A DNA stretch of 8,917 nt from CAIXOZ01 sp046091285 (GCA_046091285.1 JBJTBH010000071.1:1-8917); one strand, 5' to 3'. Shown: positions 1-5,427, counted from the first letter of the stretch. Made by a program: numbers and translations. Notes: a model not told the origin generated them from the sequence alone.

Positions 1-238
1 AGCAGGAGCCCCTTCTACTGCCGGCGAATGGGTTGATGCCCGCTCCCTCGGCAAGGTGCTGGGGGTCAGCGAAAAAACTCTCTGCCGCTGGCGCAAAGCA
101 GGGCTGTTCAAACCGGGTGTGCACTGGCGCCGCAAGTTCCCAACCAGCAATTCTCCGGTCCTGTATCACCTGCATCGCTGCGATGCGGCCATGAGCGAGT
201 CCGTGGCCCGCACCCCCCACCTACTGGAAAACGACTGA
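1..238 (+). CDS. Excisionase-like helix-turn-helix DNA-binding protein (3' part, start outside window)
   Basis: The reading frame is already open at base 2 and ends in TGA at 236-238, so the true start lies left of the window; an internal GTG at 56 is possible but would cut the HTH. The readable 78 residues contain a MerR/Xis-like winged-helix signature: EWVDARSLGKVLGVSEKTL, then CRWRKAGLFKPGVHWRRK, then NSPVLYHLHRC. The order (HTH, recognition helix 'TLCRWRKAGLF', wing with 'PGVHWRRKFP') is typical of small recombination directionality factors and excisionase-like proteins of integrated elements. Such proteins bind att-site arms and steer the integrase towards excision. It ends 220 bp from the 3' end of tRNA-Pro, a common integration target, which fits that role. 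No integrase is visible in the window. It could also be a MerR-type regulator; the function is inferred from fold and context only. Confidence 0.6.
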   Translation, partial: AGAPSTAGEWVDARSLGKVLGVSEKTLCRWRKAGLFKPGVHWRRKFPTSNSPVLYHLHRCDAAMSESVARTPHLLEND

Positions 239-264
239 AGAGCGGCCCCCTGCAGCTCTCGCCA

Positions 265-322
265 CGAGCCCCTGCTCCAATCGTCAAGGCCCCCAAAGCC
301 CGGCGATCGGAGCAGGGGCTCG
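265..322. repeat. 19-bp inverted repeat (one mismatch), 20-nt loop
   Basis: The arms are CGAGCCCCTGCTCCAATCG (265-283) and CGATCGGAGCAGGGGCTCG (304-322), complementary at 18 of 19 positions, separated by 20 nt. It begins 26 bp after the stop of the excisionase-like gene. As RNA it would form a very stable hairpin and could terminate that transcript, but no T-tract follows on either strand. A recombination or protein-binding structure is the alternative. Confidence 0.7.
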
Positions 323-379
323 CGGCATTCGTACGAAGGCGAGACAGACCGGATCCAGGCCCCCGACAGGGGTCCGATT

Positions 380-398
380 CGTACATTTTCCGTACATT
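380..398 (+). repeat. CGTACATT direct repeats, 11-bp period
   Basis: CGTACATT occurs at 380-387 and again at 391-398, start to start 11 bp, about one helical turn. A related ATTCGTAC occurs at 327-334 and 377-384; the first copy is part of the 10-bp palindrome TTCGTACGAA (328-337). Positioned 61-80 bp from the tRNA 3' end and beside an Xis-like gene, they could be arm-type binding sites for an integrase or excisionase. That role is inferred. Confidence 0.5.
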
Positions 399-412
399 GC
401 CCCCCAACGGGC

Positions 413-446
413 AAAAAGAAGGGCCCCGGCATCGCCGAGACCCCTT
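413..446 (-). terminator. Rho-independent terminator of tRNA-Pro
   Basis: On the minus strand, just downstream of the tRNA, AAGGGGTCTCGGC pairs with GCCGGGGCCCTT around a GAT loop, giving a stem of about 12 bp with one bulge and two G-U pairs. It is followed by CTTTTTG. The stem plus T-tract matches an intrinsic terminator and stops transcription before the excisionase-like gene. Confidence 0.75.
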
Positions 447-458
447 GGTATCACTGAA

Positions 459-532
459 TCGGGGCGACAGGATTCGAACCTGCGACCTAGTGCTCCCAAA
501 GCACCCGCGCTACCAAACTGCGCCACGCCCCG
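459..532 (-). tRNA. tRNA-Pro (anticodon TGG)
   Basis: The minus strand folds as a complete cloverleaf. The 7-bp acceptor stem pairs CGGGGCG (532-526) with CGCCCCG (466-460), and the discriminator A is at 459. The D-arm GCGCAGTTTGGTAGCGC is standard. The anticodon arm has stem GGTGC/GCACT and loop TTTGGGA, giving anticodon TGG (Pro, reading CCN). The T-arm contains GGTTCGAATCC. The 3' CCA is not encoded (TTC follows). The 3' end faces the excisionase-like gene, the usual side for element integration. Confidence 0.97.
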
Positions 533-757
533 TTTGTTCAGCTTAGCGGGAGGCGGTCTTGCCCCTGCCTGACGACGACAACGGTCCGACAGTGGAAGGG
601 TTCATCGTCTGGCACACCCCTGGTTGGCTGGAGTGACCTGGACATGAGAAAGGCGACGATCACGTCGCCCCAGGCCACCAGCGCCTCAAGCGGCGATGGC
701 CCGGGCGTTCTGTGCGGCGTTGTCAGGGAAGCGAGGTCCTGATCCCGCTCCCAGGGT

Positions 758-2002
758 TCAGAACAAAGGGTCTGGGCGTTGACCTGAGGTGGCGTCACGA
801 CCTTTCGCTGCTCCGGAATCCGCTCCCTGGGTATTTGGTGATGGATTGGGAAGCGGTGGTGGGGTGAGGAGGGGATCCGTTGGGGCTGGGGTCGTCTGTG
901 TTGGCGCACTCGGCTGGAGGCGCAGCCTGGCAGCTTCAAGATCGCGTAAAACGGAGCGGGCATCGGCCTCTGAAAAACTGCCACTGCTGATCGACTGCAG
1001 CTGACTGATCGCCGCATCCACCGCCGCCATGGCCTTGGTGTCGGTCTGGCGCAGAGCAAGATCACGCGCTTCACGGGCCATCTCCACGCTGTGGCGATCG
1101 CTCTGTTCCTGCTGTAACCGCTCCCGCGCCGTTCGCTCGATGGCCTCCAGGCTCTGACGTTGCGACAGCAGTGAGGGCGACAGGGAGGCTGAGGCCAGAG
1201 GAAGCAGGTTGGCCTCCAGCTGCTCGAGGGCATGCTCAAAGCTGTTGAGATCGGTGGCTGTGGCCAGATCCCTGGCAGCCTGCAGGCTGGCGCTGATGGC
1301 CTGTTCGGGGGAACGACCCTCCGAGGTCCCCAGGCCTGTTGTCGCCCTGGCGGGACAGAAGGGCAGGCCTGCGGAGAGTTCGCAGAAGACGCCACTGCGG
1401 AGCAGCAGCACCGCCCCTGCCGTGAACCCGACAGTCAGTCCACAGACCACCACCAGGAGCAGACGGCGCTTCAGGCGACGATCCCGCGAGATTGAAACGG
1501 CTCCGTCCGTCGATGCCAGGGGCGCCGGTGGAATCGTTGCGCTCATCGGCAATGTCGTTGGCGGCTGACGCAGCGAGGACTCAGCCACCGGCGTCGAAGA
1601 AGGCCTTCGTGGGGGGCCCTGGGTGCCGTGCGCTTCTGTCTGGCGTTGTGACGCCTCCTGTTCGGGAAGATTGAGAAGGCCATCAAGAAACGCCGACAAC
1701 CGAACCAGCACGGCATGGCTGTAGATCGGAGCGAGGCTCTGCAGCAAGGCGTCGCGCTCCAGCCGTCCGCCACCGCTTCCGCTCCTGGCCAGAAGGGCCA
1801 GGAAGGCCGCGCGGCCCGTCAGGTCGCGGACAGGGGCGAGAAAGGCCTGATCCTCCGCCAGGAGATCGGCCAGGAGCGCCTGGATCACCGACGGCTGGGG
1901 CTGGGAAAGGCGGCTCAGGTGACTGGCCAGCCGCCGCCCCAGATCACGGTCAGCATGAATCGAATCCGAAGTCGACACGAACAGGGCAGGGACATCCGTC
2001 AC
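758..2002 (-). CDS. Single-pass membrane protein of unknown function
   Basis: I do not recognise this 414-residue protein as a named family. Residues 15-112 form a Leu/Ala-rich, probably helical domain. Residues 113-178 are a Pro/Ser/Thr-rich linker ending in basic RDRRLKRR. One membrane helix follows (about 180-202, LLLVVVCGLTVGFTAGAVLLL). After it come two close cysteines (Cys207, Cys216; GVFCELSAGLPFCPAR), then a long helical, probably coiled-coil stretch (232-362, rich in Glu/Gln/Arg), and a low-complexity Pro/Thr/Asn tail. By the positive-inside rule the N-terminal domain would be cytoplasmic and the coiled coil outside. The start is uncertain: GTG at 2002 is the only standard start codon upstream of the N-terminal domain, and the frame stays open for about 40 more codons without ATG, GTG or TTG. 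No Shine-Dalgarno is visible. It probably has its own promoter in 2003-2200. Confidence 0.7.
   Translation of the reverse strand: MTDVPALFVSTSDSIHADRDLGRRLASHLSRLSQPQPSVIQALLADLLAEDQAFLAPVRDLTGRAAFLALLARSGSGGGRLERDALLQSLAPIYSHAVLVRLSAFLDGLLNLPEQEASQRQTEAHGTQGPPRRPSSTPVAESSLRQPPTTLPMSATIPPAPLASTDGAVSISRDRRLKRRLLLVVVCGLTVGFTAGAVLLLRSGVFCELSAGLPFCPARATTGLGTSEGRSPEQAISASLQAARDLATATDLNSFEHALEQLEANLLPLASASLSPSLLSQRQSLEAIERTARERLQQEQSDRHSVEMAREARDLALRQTDTKAMAAVDAAISQLQSISSGSFSEADARSVLRDLEAARLRLQPSAPTQTTPAPTDPLLTPPPLPNPSPNTQGADSGAAKGRDATSGQRPDPLF
1094..1101. repeat. HIP1 octamer GCGATCGC
   Basis: A perfect HIP1 palindrome, the short repeat that is strongly over-represented in many cyanobacterial genomes, lies inside the membrane-protein gene. 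A single copy is weak evidence alone but agrees with the cyanobacterial gene content. Confidence 0.7.
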
Positions 2003-2162
2003 CAGATTGGCGCAGAATCGATTGGGTTCATGAGCCTGGTCCTGGGGTGATCGATGGCCCGATGCGCCGGTGACCTCCTGTCCCAGGCGCCTGAGCCCCG
2101 GTGAACCGAGCCGCCAATCTCAGATTGAGACAGAAGTGCATCGGCGACGGCTCTCAGACAGG

Positions 2163-2180
2163 CACCCTGAAATCAGGGTG
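2163..2180. promoter_or_regulatory. Perfect dyad, candidate operator
   Basis: CACCCTGAAATCAGGGTG is an 8-bp perfect inverted repeat with a 2-bp spacer. The spacer is too short for a good RNA hairpin, so a dimeric regulator binding site is likelier than a terminator. It lies 35 bp before the ATG at 2216 and 160 bp before the start of the membrane-protein gene, so it could control either. The regulator is unknown. Confidence 0.5.
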
Positions 2181-2215
2181 TCGCTGAACACCGCAGGACT
2201 GTCAAGGAGGACTCA

Positions 2216-2374
2216 ATGGAGCCGCCGGATTCCCCAGAAACTCGGAAGAAAGCCGCCACATTCGTGCCAAGTCTGTGGAAAAACATCCAAAAAACTGGGG
2301 AAAAACACCAGCCATTGGGGAAAAGTTCGTTGATCCGAGGATCTGATCCGGGGACGACTGTCCTATGGGGCTAG
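2216..2374 (+). CDS. Possible small protein, 52 residues, unknown function
   Basis: The strongest ribosome-binding site in the window, AAGGAGG at 2204-2210, stands 5 nt before ATG 2216, and the frame runs 52 codons to TAG at 2372-2374. The product begins MEPPDSPETRKKAATFVPSL, continues WKNIQKTGEKHQPLGKSSLI and ends RGSDPGTTVLWG. It is basic and hydrophilic, with no signal peptide, membrane segment or known motif. A dyad 35 bp upstream could be its operator. It is divergent from the membrane-protein gene and convergent with the chelatase gene. Against it: the Lys codons fall in repeats that are spaced 22 and 20 nt apart, out of phase with the reading frame, so the DNA may serve another purpose. 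Support rests on the Shine-Dalgarno sequence and on the open frame, not on homology. Confidence 0.42.
   Translation: MEPPDSPETRKKAATFVPSLWKNIQKTGEKHQPLGKSSLIRGSDPGTTVLWG
2274..2324 (-). repeat. Three DnaA-box-like repeats with phased A-tracts
   Basis: TGTGGAAAA (2274-2282) is on the minus strand TTTTCCACA, the form of the DnaA box described for several cyanobacteria. TGGGGAAAA follows at 2296-2304 and 2316-2324 (one mismatch each). Starts are 22 and 20 bp apart, close to two helical turns. A-tracts centred near 2281, 2291, 2303 and 2322 would also tend to bend the DNA. A binding site for DnaA or another protein is possible; no replication gene is nearby. Confidence 0.4.
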
Positions 2375-2458
2375 TGAACCCAGAGCAATCCGTAGGGATC
2401 AATGAGGGCAACGTGGGACCGTTCGATCGCTCACACCAAGCCCTCGGCAGAGCTCCGA

Positions 2459-3805
2459 TCAGAGACCTCTGAGAGTGCGTGGACCGAGGGGGTGGTCGGC
2501 GTGGGGATAGATCGGGTGATGGTGGTGGTGGTGGGCCTCAGACACGACGGATGGCGGCGAGGTCAGGGTCTCGGAAGCACCAGCGAGCTCTGGGTCGTCG
2601 CCAGCAACCTCACCCGCCGAGGCTGCATGGAGAGATCCGTCAGGGTCCGGAACCGGCGGCTGGTCCGGGGCTTCCTGGAGTCGCGCTGCAGCCTCCCGAT
2701 CGTGCGCATCACCGTGACCGTGATCCCCACCATGATCATGGCCAACTCCATGGGAATGGACGTGCTGATGCGGATGACCCGCGGACTGGTCGTGATCCGT
2801 GGAGGAGCCTGAGCCGGGGGCCATGGGGTGGAGCGCGCCGGGCAGCGACCCAACGTCCTGACAGGCTCCGGTGCATTCACGTTCACAGAGGGTGCAGCCG
2901 TCCGTCAGCCCCTCGACATGGTGATGGTGGCTGTGTTGAGGAGCCCCGACCTCGGCTTCGAACCCCAGCACCTGGGCGCGGTATTTGCAGAGCGAGCAGT
3001 TCATGTCCGTCTCCCCGCGCAGCACGTCCAGGACACGCTCCCGGAAGGTGTCGAGCACGAGAGGGTGATCCCCCAGATAGGAGGTGGTCAGAAATTCAAC
3101 ATCCGGGTGATCCTCCGCGACGCGTTCTGTATGCGCAAGGATCCGGCTGACCAACACCCCGGAAAACAGGAAATAGGGCGCCACGACGATGCGCCTGAAT
3201 CCAAGGCGCACGGCATGCCGCAGTCCCGGTTCCACCAGAGGGAAGGTGACCCCGGAATACACGGTCTCACCCCAGCCGAAGCCGAAGCCCTCCACCAGCA
3301 TCCGCGTCACCTTGGCGACGTTGGAATTCGCATCCGGATCGGAGGATCCACGACCGACCACAACCAGCAGGGTGTCGTGCAGCGGAACCTCCGGGGCAGC
3401 GGCGAGGGCCTCCCGGATCCGGGCCGCCGCTGCGCCGATCATGTTGCGATCAACACCGAGCTCACGCCCATAGTCGATCCTCAATCCCGTCTCGGCGCTG
3501 TAGGTCTTGAGAACAGACGGAATGTCGTTCTTGGCATGACCGGCCGCGAACAGCATCGCCGGCACAGCCAGGACGTGTTCAACACCCTCACCTCTCAGGG
3601 CATCAAGACCATCACGAAGAATCGGCCGGGCGAATTCAAGGTAACCATGAGCCACCGGCACGGGAGCGAGGGCCTCACGGAGCTGCTCCGCCAGGGCCGC
3701 GAATTCAGACACCGCCAGGCGATTGCGACTGCCATGACCACAGACAAGGACCCCCAATCGGCCCGATGGGCCATCGACGGGAAGCGAGGCGGGGGAAAAC
3801 GTCAT
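2459..3805 (-). CDS. cbiX: Sirohydrochlorin chelatase, long CbiX/SirB type with His/Cys-rich tail
   Basis: The family inserts cobalt or iron into sirohydrochlorin, for cobalamin or siroheme synthesis, in the cytoplasm. Two CbiX-type modules are visible (about 17-130 and 145-265 of 448). The first carries the metal-site residues His24 (CGHGSRN), Glu58 (GYLEFARP) and His90 (AAGHAKND). In the second the His is replaced (VGRGSSDPDAN), so it is probably structural. Cys270/Cys273 form the MxCxxC motif (MNCSLC) that holds a 4Fe-4S cluster in long CbiX. Four more cysteines follow (304, 307, 311, 315), then His-rich stretches at 292-296, 337-368 and 425-430, and the cyanobacterial ending YPHADHPLGPRTL. 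The start is ATG 3805, which matches the usual N-terminus; a GTG at 3838 in the same frame would add 11 residues. It is divergent from the ParBc_2-like gene. Whether Co or Fe is the true metal cannot be read from the sequence. Confidence 0.92.
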   Translation of the reverse strand: MTFSPASLPVDGPSGRLGVLVCGHGSRNRLAVSEFAALAEQLREALAPVPVAHGYLEFARPILRDGLDALRGEGVEHVLAVPAMLFAAGHAKNDIPSVLKTYSAETGLRIDYGRELGVDRNMIGAAAARIREALAAAPEVPLHDTLLVVVGRGSSDPDANSNVAKVTRMLVEGFGFGWGETVYSGVTFPLVEPGLRHAVRLGFRRIVVAPYFLFSGVLVSRILAHTERVAEDHPDVEFLTTSYLGDHPLVLDTFRERVLDVLRGETDMNCSLCKYRAQVLGFEAEVGAPQHSHHHHVEGLTDGCTLCERECTGACQDVGSLPGALHPMAPGSGSSTDHDQSAGHPHQHVHSHGVGHDHGGDHGHGDAHDREAAARLQEAPDQPPVPDPDGSLHAASAGEVAGDDPELAGASETLTSPPSVVSEAHHHHHHPIYPHADHPLGPRTLRGL

Positions 3806-3874
3806 GCCGTACCTGACCTGAAGGGACCCTATCGCCACCGCAGGCGATCCGATCGGCGGAATCTCTGGAACACT

Positions 3875-3880
3875 GGAGGA
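3875..3880 (+). promoter_or_regulatory. Shine-Dalgarno GGAGGA deciding a TTG start
   Basis: GGAGGA lies 7 nt before TTG 3888 but 16 nt before the next in-frame ATG (3897). The spacing favours TTG 3888 as the start of the ParBc_2-like gene. Confidence 0.55.
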
Positions 3881-3887
3881 TCCACGA

Positions 3888-4556
3888 TTGAACGGGATGG
3901 CTCTGCACCTGCCTCCCTACCAGCCCCTGCCGGCTCCAGATCCAGCCATCCCCCTGCTCGAAATCCCCCTGCGGCAGCTCAGACCAACGCAACTGTGCAT
4001 CGGTCTGGCTGAAATCCGCAGTCGGATCAACGATTTTGGTCGGGATTCCCTCAGGCAACGGCTGGAGTACCTACGCGCCAAACCGGTGCCCCTGGTCCGC
4101 AGTGCCGCCGGGGATCTCTGGATGATGGATCGACATCACCGTCTGCGGGGCCTGATGGAACTGGATCATGACGCCATCGCCTTCGGTTACATCGCGATGG
4201 AGAGCTCTGCCAGCGATCGGAAGGCTGTGCTGGCGGAACTTGAGCAGCGGGGATGGCTGTACCTGCACGACGGACGCGGGCACGGTCCGCGGGCAGCGAC
4301 GGAGCTGCCTGACATCCTGCTGGACCTTCAGGATGATCCCTACCGAAGTCTTGTCTGGAAGCTCAAGAAGGACAAGGTGATCCGCTCCGCCCCCCTGATT
4401 CCCTTCCATGAGTTCCGTTGGGGAGCCTGGCTGCGCAGTCGCACCTTGCCCCCCTTCCATTCGCTGAACCTCGAGCCGGCCTTGCCGGCGGCCCGCTCGC
4501 TGGCACGCTCCAAGGCAGCCTCCCATCTGGCCGGCTGGATCGGCGACCAGGCCTGA
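3888..4556 (+). CDS. ParBc_2-type ParB/Srx-fold protein
   Basis: This 222-residue protein matches the pattern of the ParBc_2 (ParB-like, putative nuclease) family: LRQLRPTQLCIGLAEI near 28-43, the motif MMDRHHRLRGL at 79-89 with Asp81/Arg82/His83/His84, and the later conserved block LPDILLDLQDDPYRSLVWKL (140-159) followed by PFHEFRWGAWLR (172-183). The fold is shared with ParB N-terminal domains and sulfiredoxin; the biochemical role of this subfamily is not established, and it lacks the DNA-binding HTH of chromosome-partition ParB, so it should not be read as a segregation protein. The start is TTG 3888, chosen for its Shine-Dalgarno. It is divergent from cbiX with a short gap holding both promoters, and convergent with the AbrB gene 38 bp away. 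No signal peptide is seen. Confidence 0.85.
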   Translation: MNGMALHLPPYQPLPAPDPAIPLLEIPLRQLRPTQLCIGLAEIRSRINDFGRDSLRQRLEYLRAKPVPLVRSAAGDLWMMDRHHRLRGLMELDHDAIAFGYIAMESSASDRKAVLAELEQRGWLYLHDGRGHGPRAATELPDILLDLQDDPYRSLVWKLKKDKVIRSAPLIPFHEFRWGAWLRSRTLPPFHSLNLEPALPAARSLARSKAASHLAGWIGDQA

Positions 4557-4594
4557 AGACACCCTCCTCAGACCCGGTTGCCACAGGAGCAGAA

Positions 4595-4951
4595 TCAATC
4601 CTCCTCGTCAGCACCTCCGGCGGGAATCAGGCGAATCTGCTTACGCCCGAGCTTGATCTCGAACTCATCACCAGGTTCCAAATCAAGCAGCGCCGTATAG
4701 GCCTTGCCCACCAGCAGATTGCCATTGCCCTGCACCGTGGCCACATAGCTGAGCTTGCGACCGGCCTTGCCTCCACCCTCGCCGAGGCTGACACCTTTGG
4801 CTTCAAGCAGGGCCTCGTAGAACGCCGTGAAGTTCAGACGCTCGCTGCCGTCCTTCTTGGTGCTGACATAGCCGCAGCTTCGGACAAGGTCAGATTTTGA
4901 AGCATCACCCAACTCTTTGACTTTGGCCAGAAGCTCCGATCCTGTCAGCAT
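4595..4951 (-). CDS. cyAbrB-family transcriptional regulator
   Basis: The 118-residue protein has the two parts of cyanobacterial AbrB proteins. The N-terminal conserved segment is LTGSELLAKVKEL (2-14) with CGYVSTKKDGSERLNFTAFY (26-45). The C-terminal SpoVT/AbrB-like DNA-binding domain covers about 68-110, with GNGNLLVGKAYTALLDLEPG and DEFEIKLGRKQIRLI. The tail is acidic (ADEED). cyAbrB proteins are nucleoid-associated regulators of carbon/nitrogen balance and other genes in cyanobacteria; the targets of this copy cannot be told. The start ATG 4951 gives the family's usual N-terminus MLTG. No Shine-Dalgarno is visible. A 14-bp dyad lies 21 bp upstream and may be an operator. It is convergent with the ParBc_2-like gene. 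Confidence 0.93.
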   Translation of the reverse strand: MLTGSELLAKVKELGDASKSDLVRSCGYVSTKKDGSERLNFTAFYEALLEAKGVSLGEGGGKAGRKLSYVATVQGNGNLLVGKAYTALLDLEPGDEFEIKLGRKQIRLIPAGGADEED

Positions 4952-4971
4952 TGATTCATCAAGAACTCTAT

Positions 4972-4985
4972 TGCTACTTGTAGCA
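4972..4985. promoter_or_regulatory. Dyad TGCTAC-TT-GTAGCA upstream of the AbrB gene
   Basis: A perfect 6-bp inverted repeat with a 2-bp spacer lies 21 bp before the AbrB start codon. Its position fits an operator in the leader, possibly for autoregulation; this is inferred from location only. Confidence 0.4.
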
Positions 4986-4987
4986 CC

Positions 4988-5173
4988 TCAGAGATGGTTC
5001 AGGCAAGAAGGATCGGCACAGGTCTCCAGTGTCTGATCACAAAGTTGGATACTCCTCGCCATGAGGCGTGCGGCACTGCCCTCAGTCCACCCTGGAAGCC
5101 GGTTCTCCTGACAAACCGAGATGGCCTGTCTAGGGTTGACGGGGTTGACGTCCTTCAATGACTGCTCCAGCAC
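4988..5173 (-). CDS. Doubtful small ORF, 61 residues
   Basis: A GTG at 5173 preceded by GGAG at 5-nt spacing opens 61 codons that end 36 bp before the AbrB start codon, so it could be co-transcribed with it. The product (MLEQSLKDVNPVNPRQAISV..., ending CADPSCLNHL) has four cysteines and is mostly polar, with no signal peptide or known motif. Codon use is mixed and includes AGA and AGG. It overlaps the possible start of the plus-strand small ORF at 5158, so at least one of the two is probably wrong. No homology is recognised; the region may simply be the AbrB leader. Confidence 0.22.
   Translation of the reverse strand: MLEQSLKDVNPVNPRQAISVCQENRLPGWTEGSAARLMARSIQLCDQTLETCADPSCLNHL
5133..5150 (+). 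repeat. Tandem 9-bp repeat GGGTTGACG x2
   Basis: GGGTTGACG at 5133-5141 is repeated at once at 5142-5150. Each copy holds a -35-like TTGACG, but no -10 hexamer stands at the right distance on the plus strand, so a standard promoter is not shown. It lies 7 bp before the ATG at 5158. Confidence 0.45.
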
Positions 5174-5427
5174 TGACGCTCCGCAACACCACCATGCGGA
5201 TCAGCTCGTCTCGCGGCGCTGGACCCGACAGCCCTGAATCCTCTGATCCTGCACTGATGAGCCCGTCTTCATTCCGATCCTTCGCACGCCGGGCAGGCCT
5301 CGCCGGGGCTCTCGCTCTGCTGGCGGTGATGTCCCTGAGCCTCGCCGGCACGGCCTGCGAACGGCATCTTCATGGTCATCAGGGAACACAATCGAGCCAG
5401 GGCAATCAGTCGTCCGTTCAACGCTGA
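5158..5427 (+). CDS. Possible small exported protein of unknown function
   Basis: The frame gives up to 89 residues. From Met34 (ATG 5257) it reads as a secretory signal: MSPSSFRSFARRAGL (basic n-region), AGALALLAVMSLSLAGTA (hydrophobic core with AxA-like end), then a short mature part CERHLHGHQGTQSSQGNQSS. The cysteine after GTA resembles a lipobox, but Gly at -3 is atypical. The true start may therefore be 5257 (56 residues); ATG 5158 and ATG 5194 are the other choices and none has a clear Shine-Dalgarno. The mature peptide would be only about 25 residues, rich in His, Gln and Ser. It converges on the M48 gene. I recognise no family; the signal-like segment is the only support. Confidence 0.4.
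   Translation: MTAPALTLRNTTMRISSSRGAGPDSPESSDPALMSPSSFRSFARRAGLAGALALLAVMSLSLAGTACERHLHGHQGTQSSQGNQSSVQR

Larger units (their letters stand above)
2003..2458. other. 456-bp region without a confident gene; regulatory repeats and one possible small ORF
   Basis: It separates the membrane-protein gene from the 3' end of the chelatase gene. It contains a dyad at 2163-2180, a smaller inverted repeat TCTCA-GAT-TGAGA (about 2118-2130), a possible 52-codon ORF (2216-2374), DnaA-box-like repeats (2274-2324) and GATCC-GA-GGATC (2332-2343). I see no long conserved ORF; the frames open here translate into sequence without recognisable domains. Confidence 0.6.

Noticed and set aside
381..395. NtcA site GTA-N8-TAC
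   Set aside because: The spacing between GTA and TAC is 9, not 8, and no promoter of a nitrogen gene is nearby.
538..1395. 285-codon open frame on the minus strand
   Set aside because: It overlaps the membrane-protein gene in another frame and gives a Pro/Arg/Trp/Cys-rich translation typical of a shadow frame.
2274..2324. Chromosomal replication origin
   Set aside because: Only one exact DnaA-type box and two near matches, without dnaA or dnaN nearby; kept as a protein-binding repeat finding, not as an origin.
2828..4012. 394-codon open frame on the plus strand
   Set aside because: It runs antisense to the chelatase gene, whose motifs are unmistakable; long antisense frames are expected in GC-rich DNA, and its translation shows no domain.
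3888..4556. Chromosome-partition ParB
   Set aside because: The protein has only the ParB/Srx-like fold with the ParBc_2 pattern; there is no HTH domain and no ParA partner in the window.
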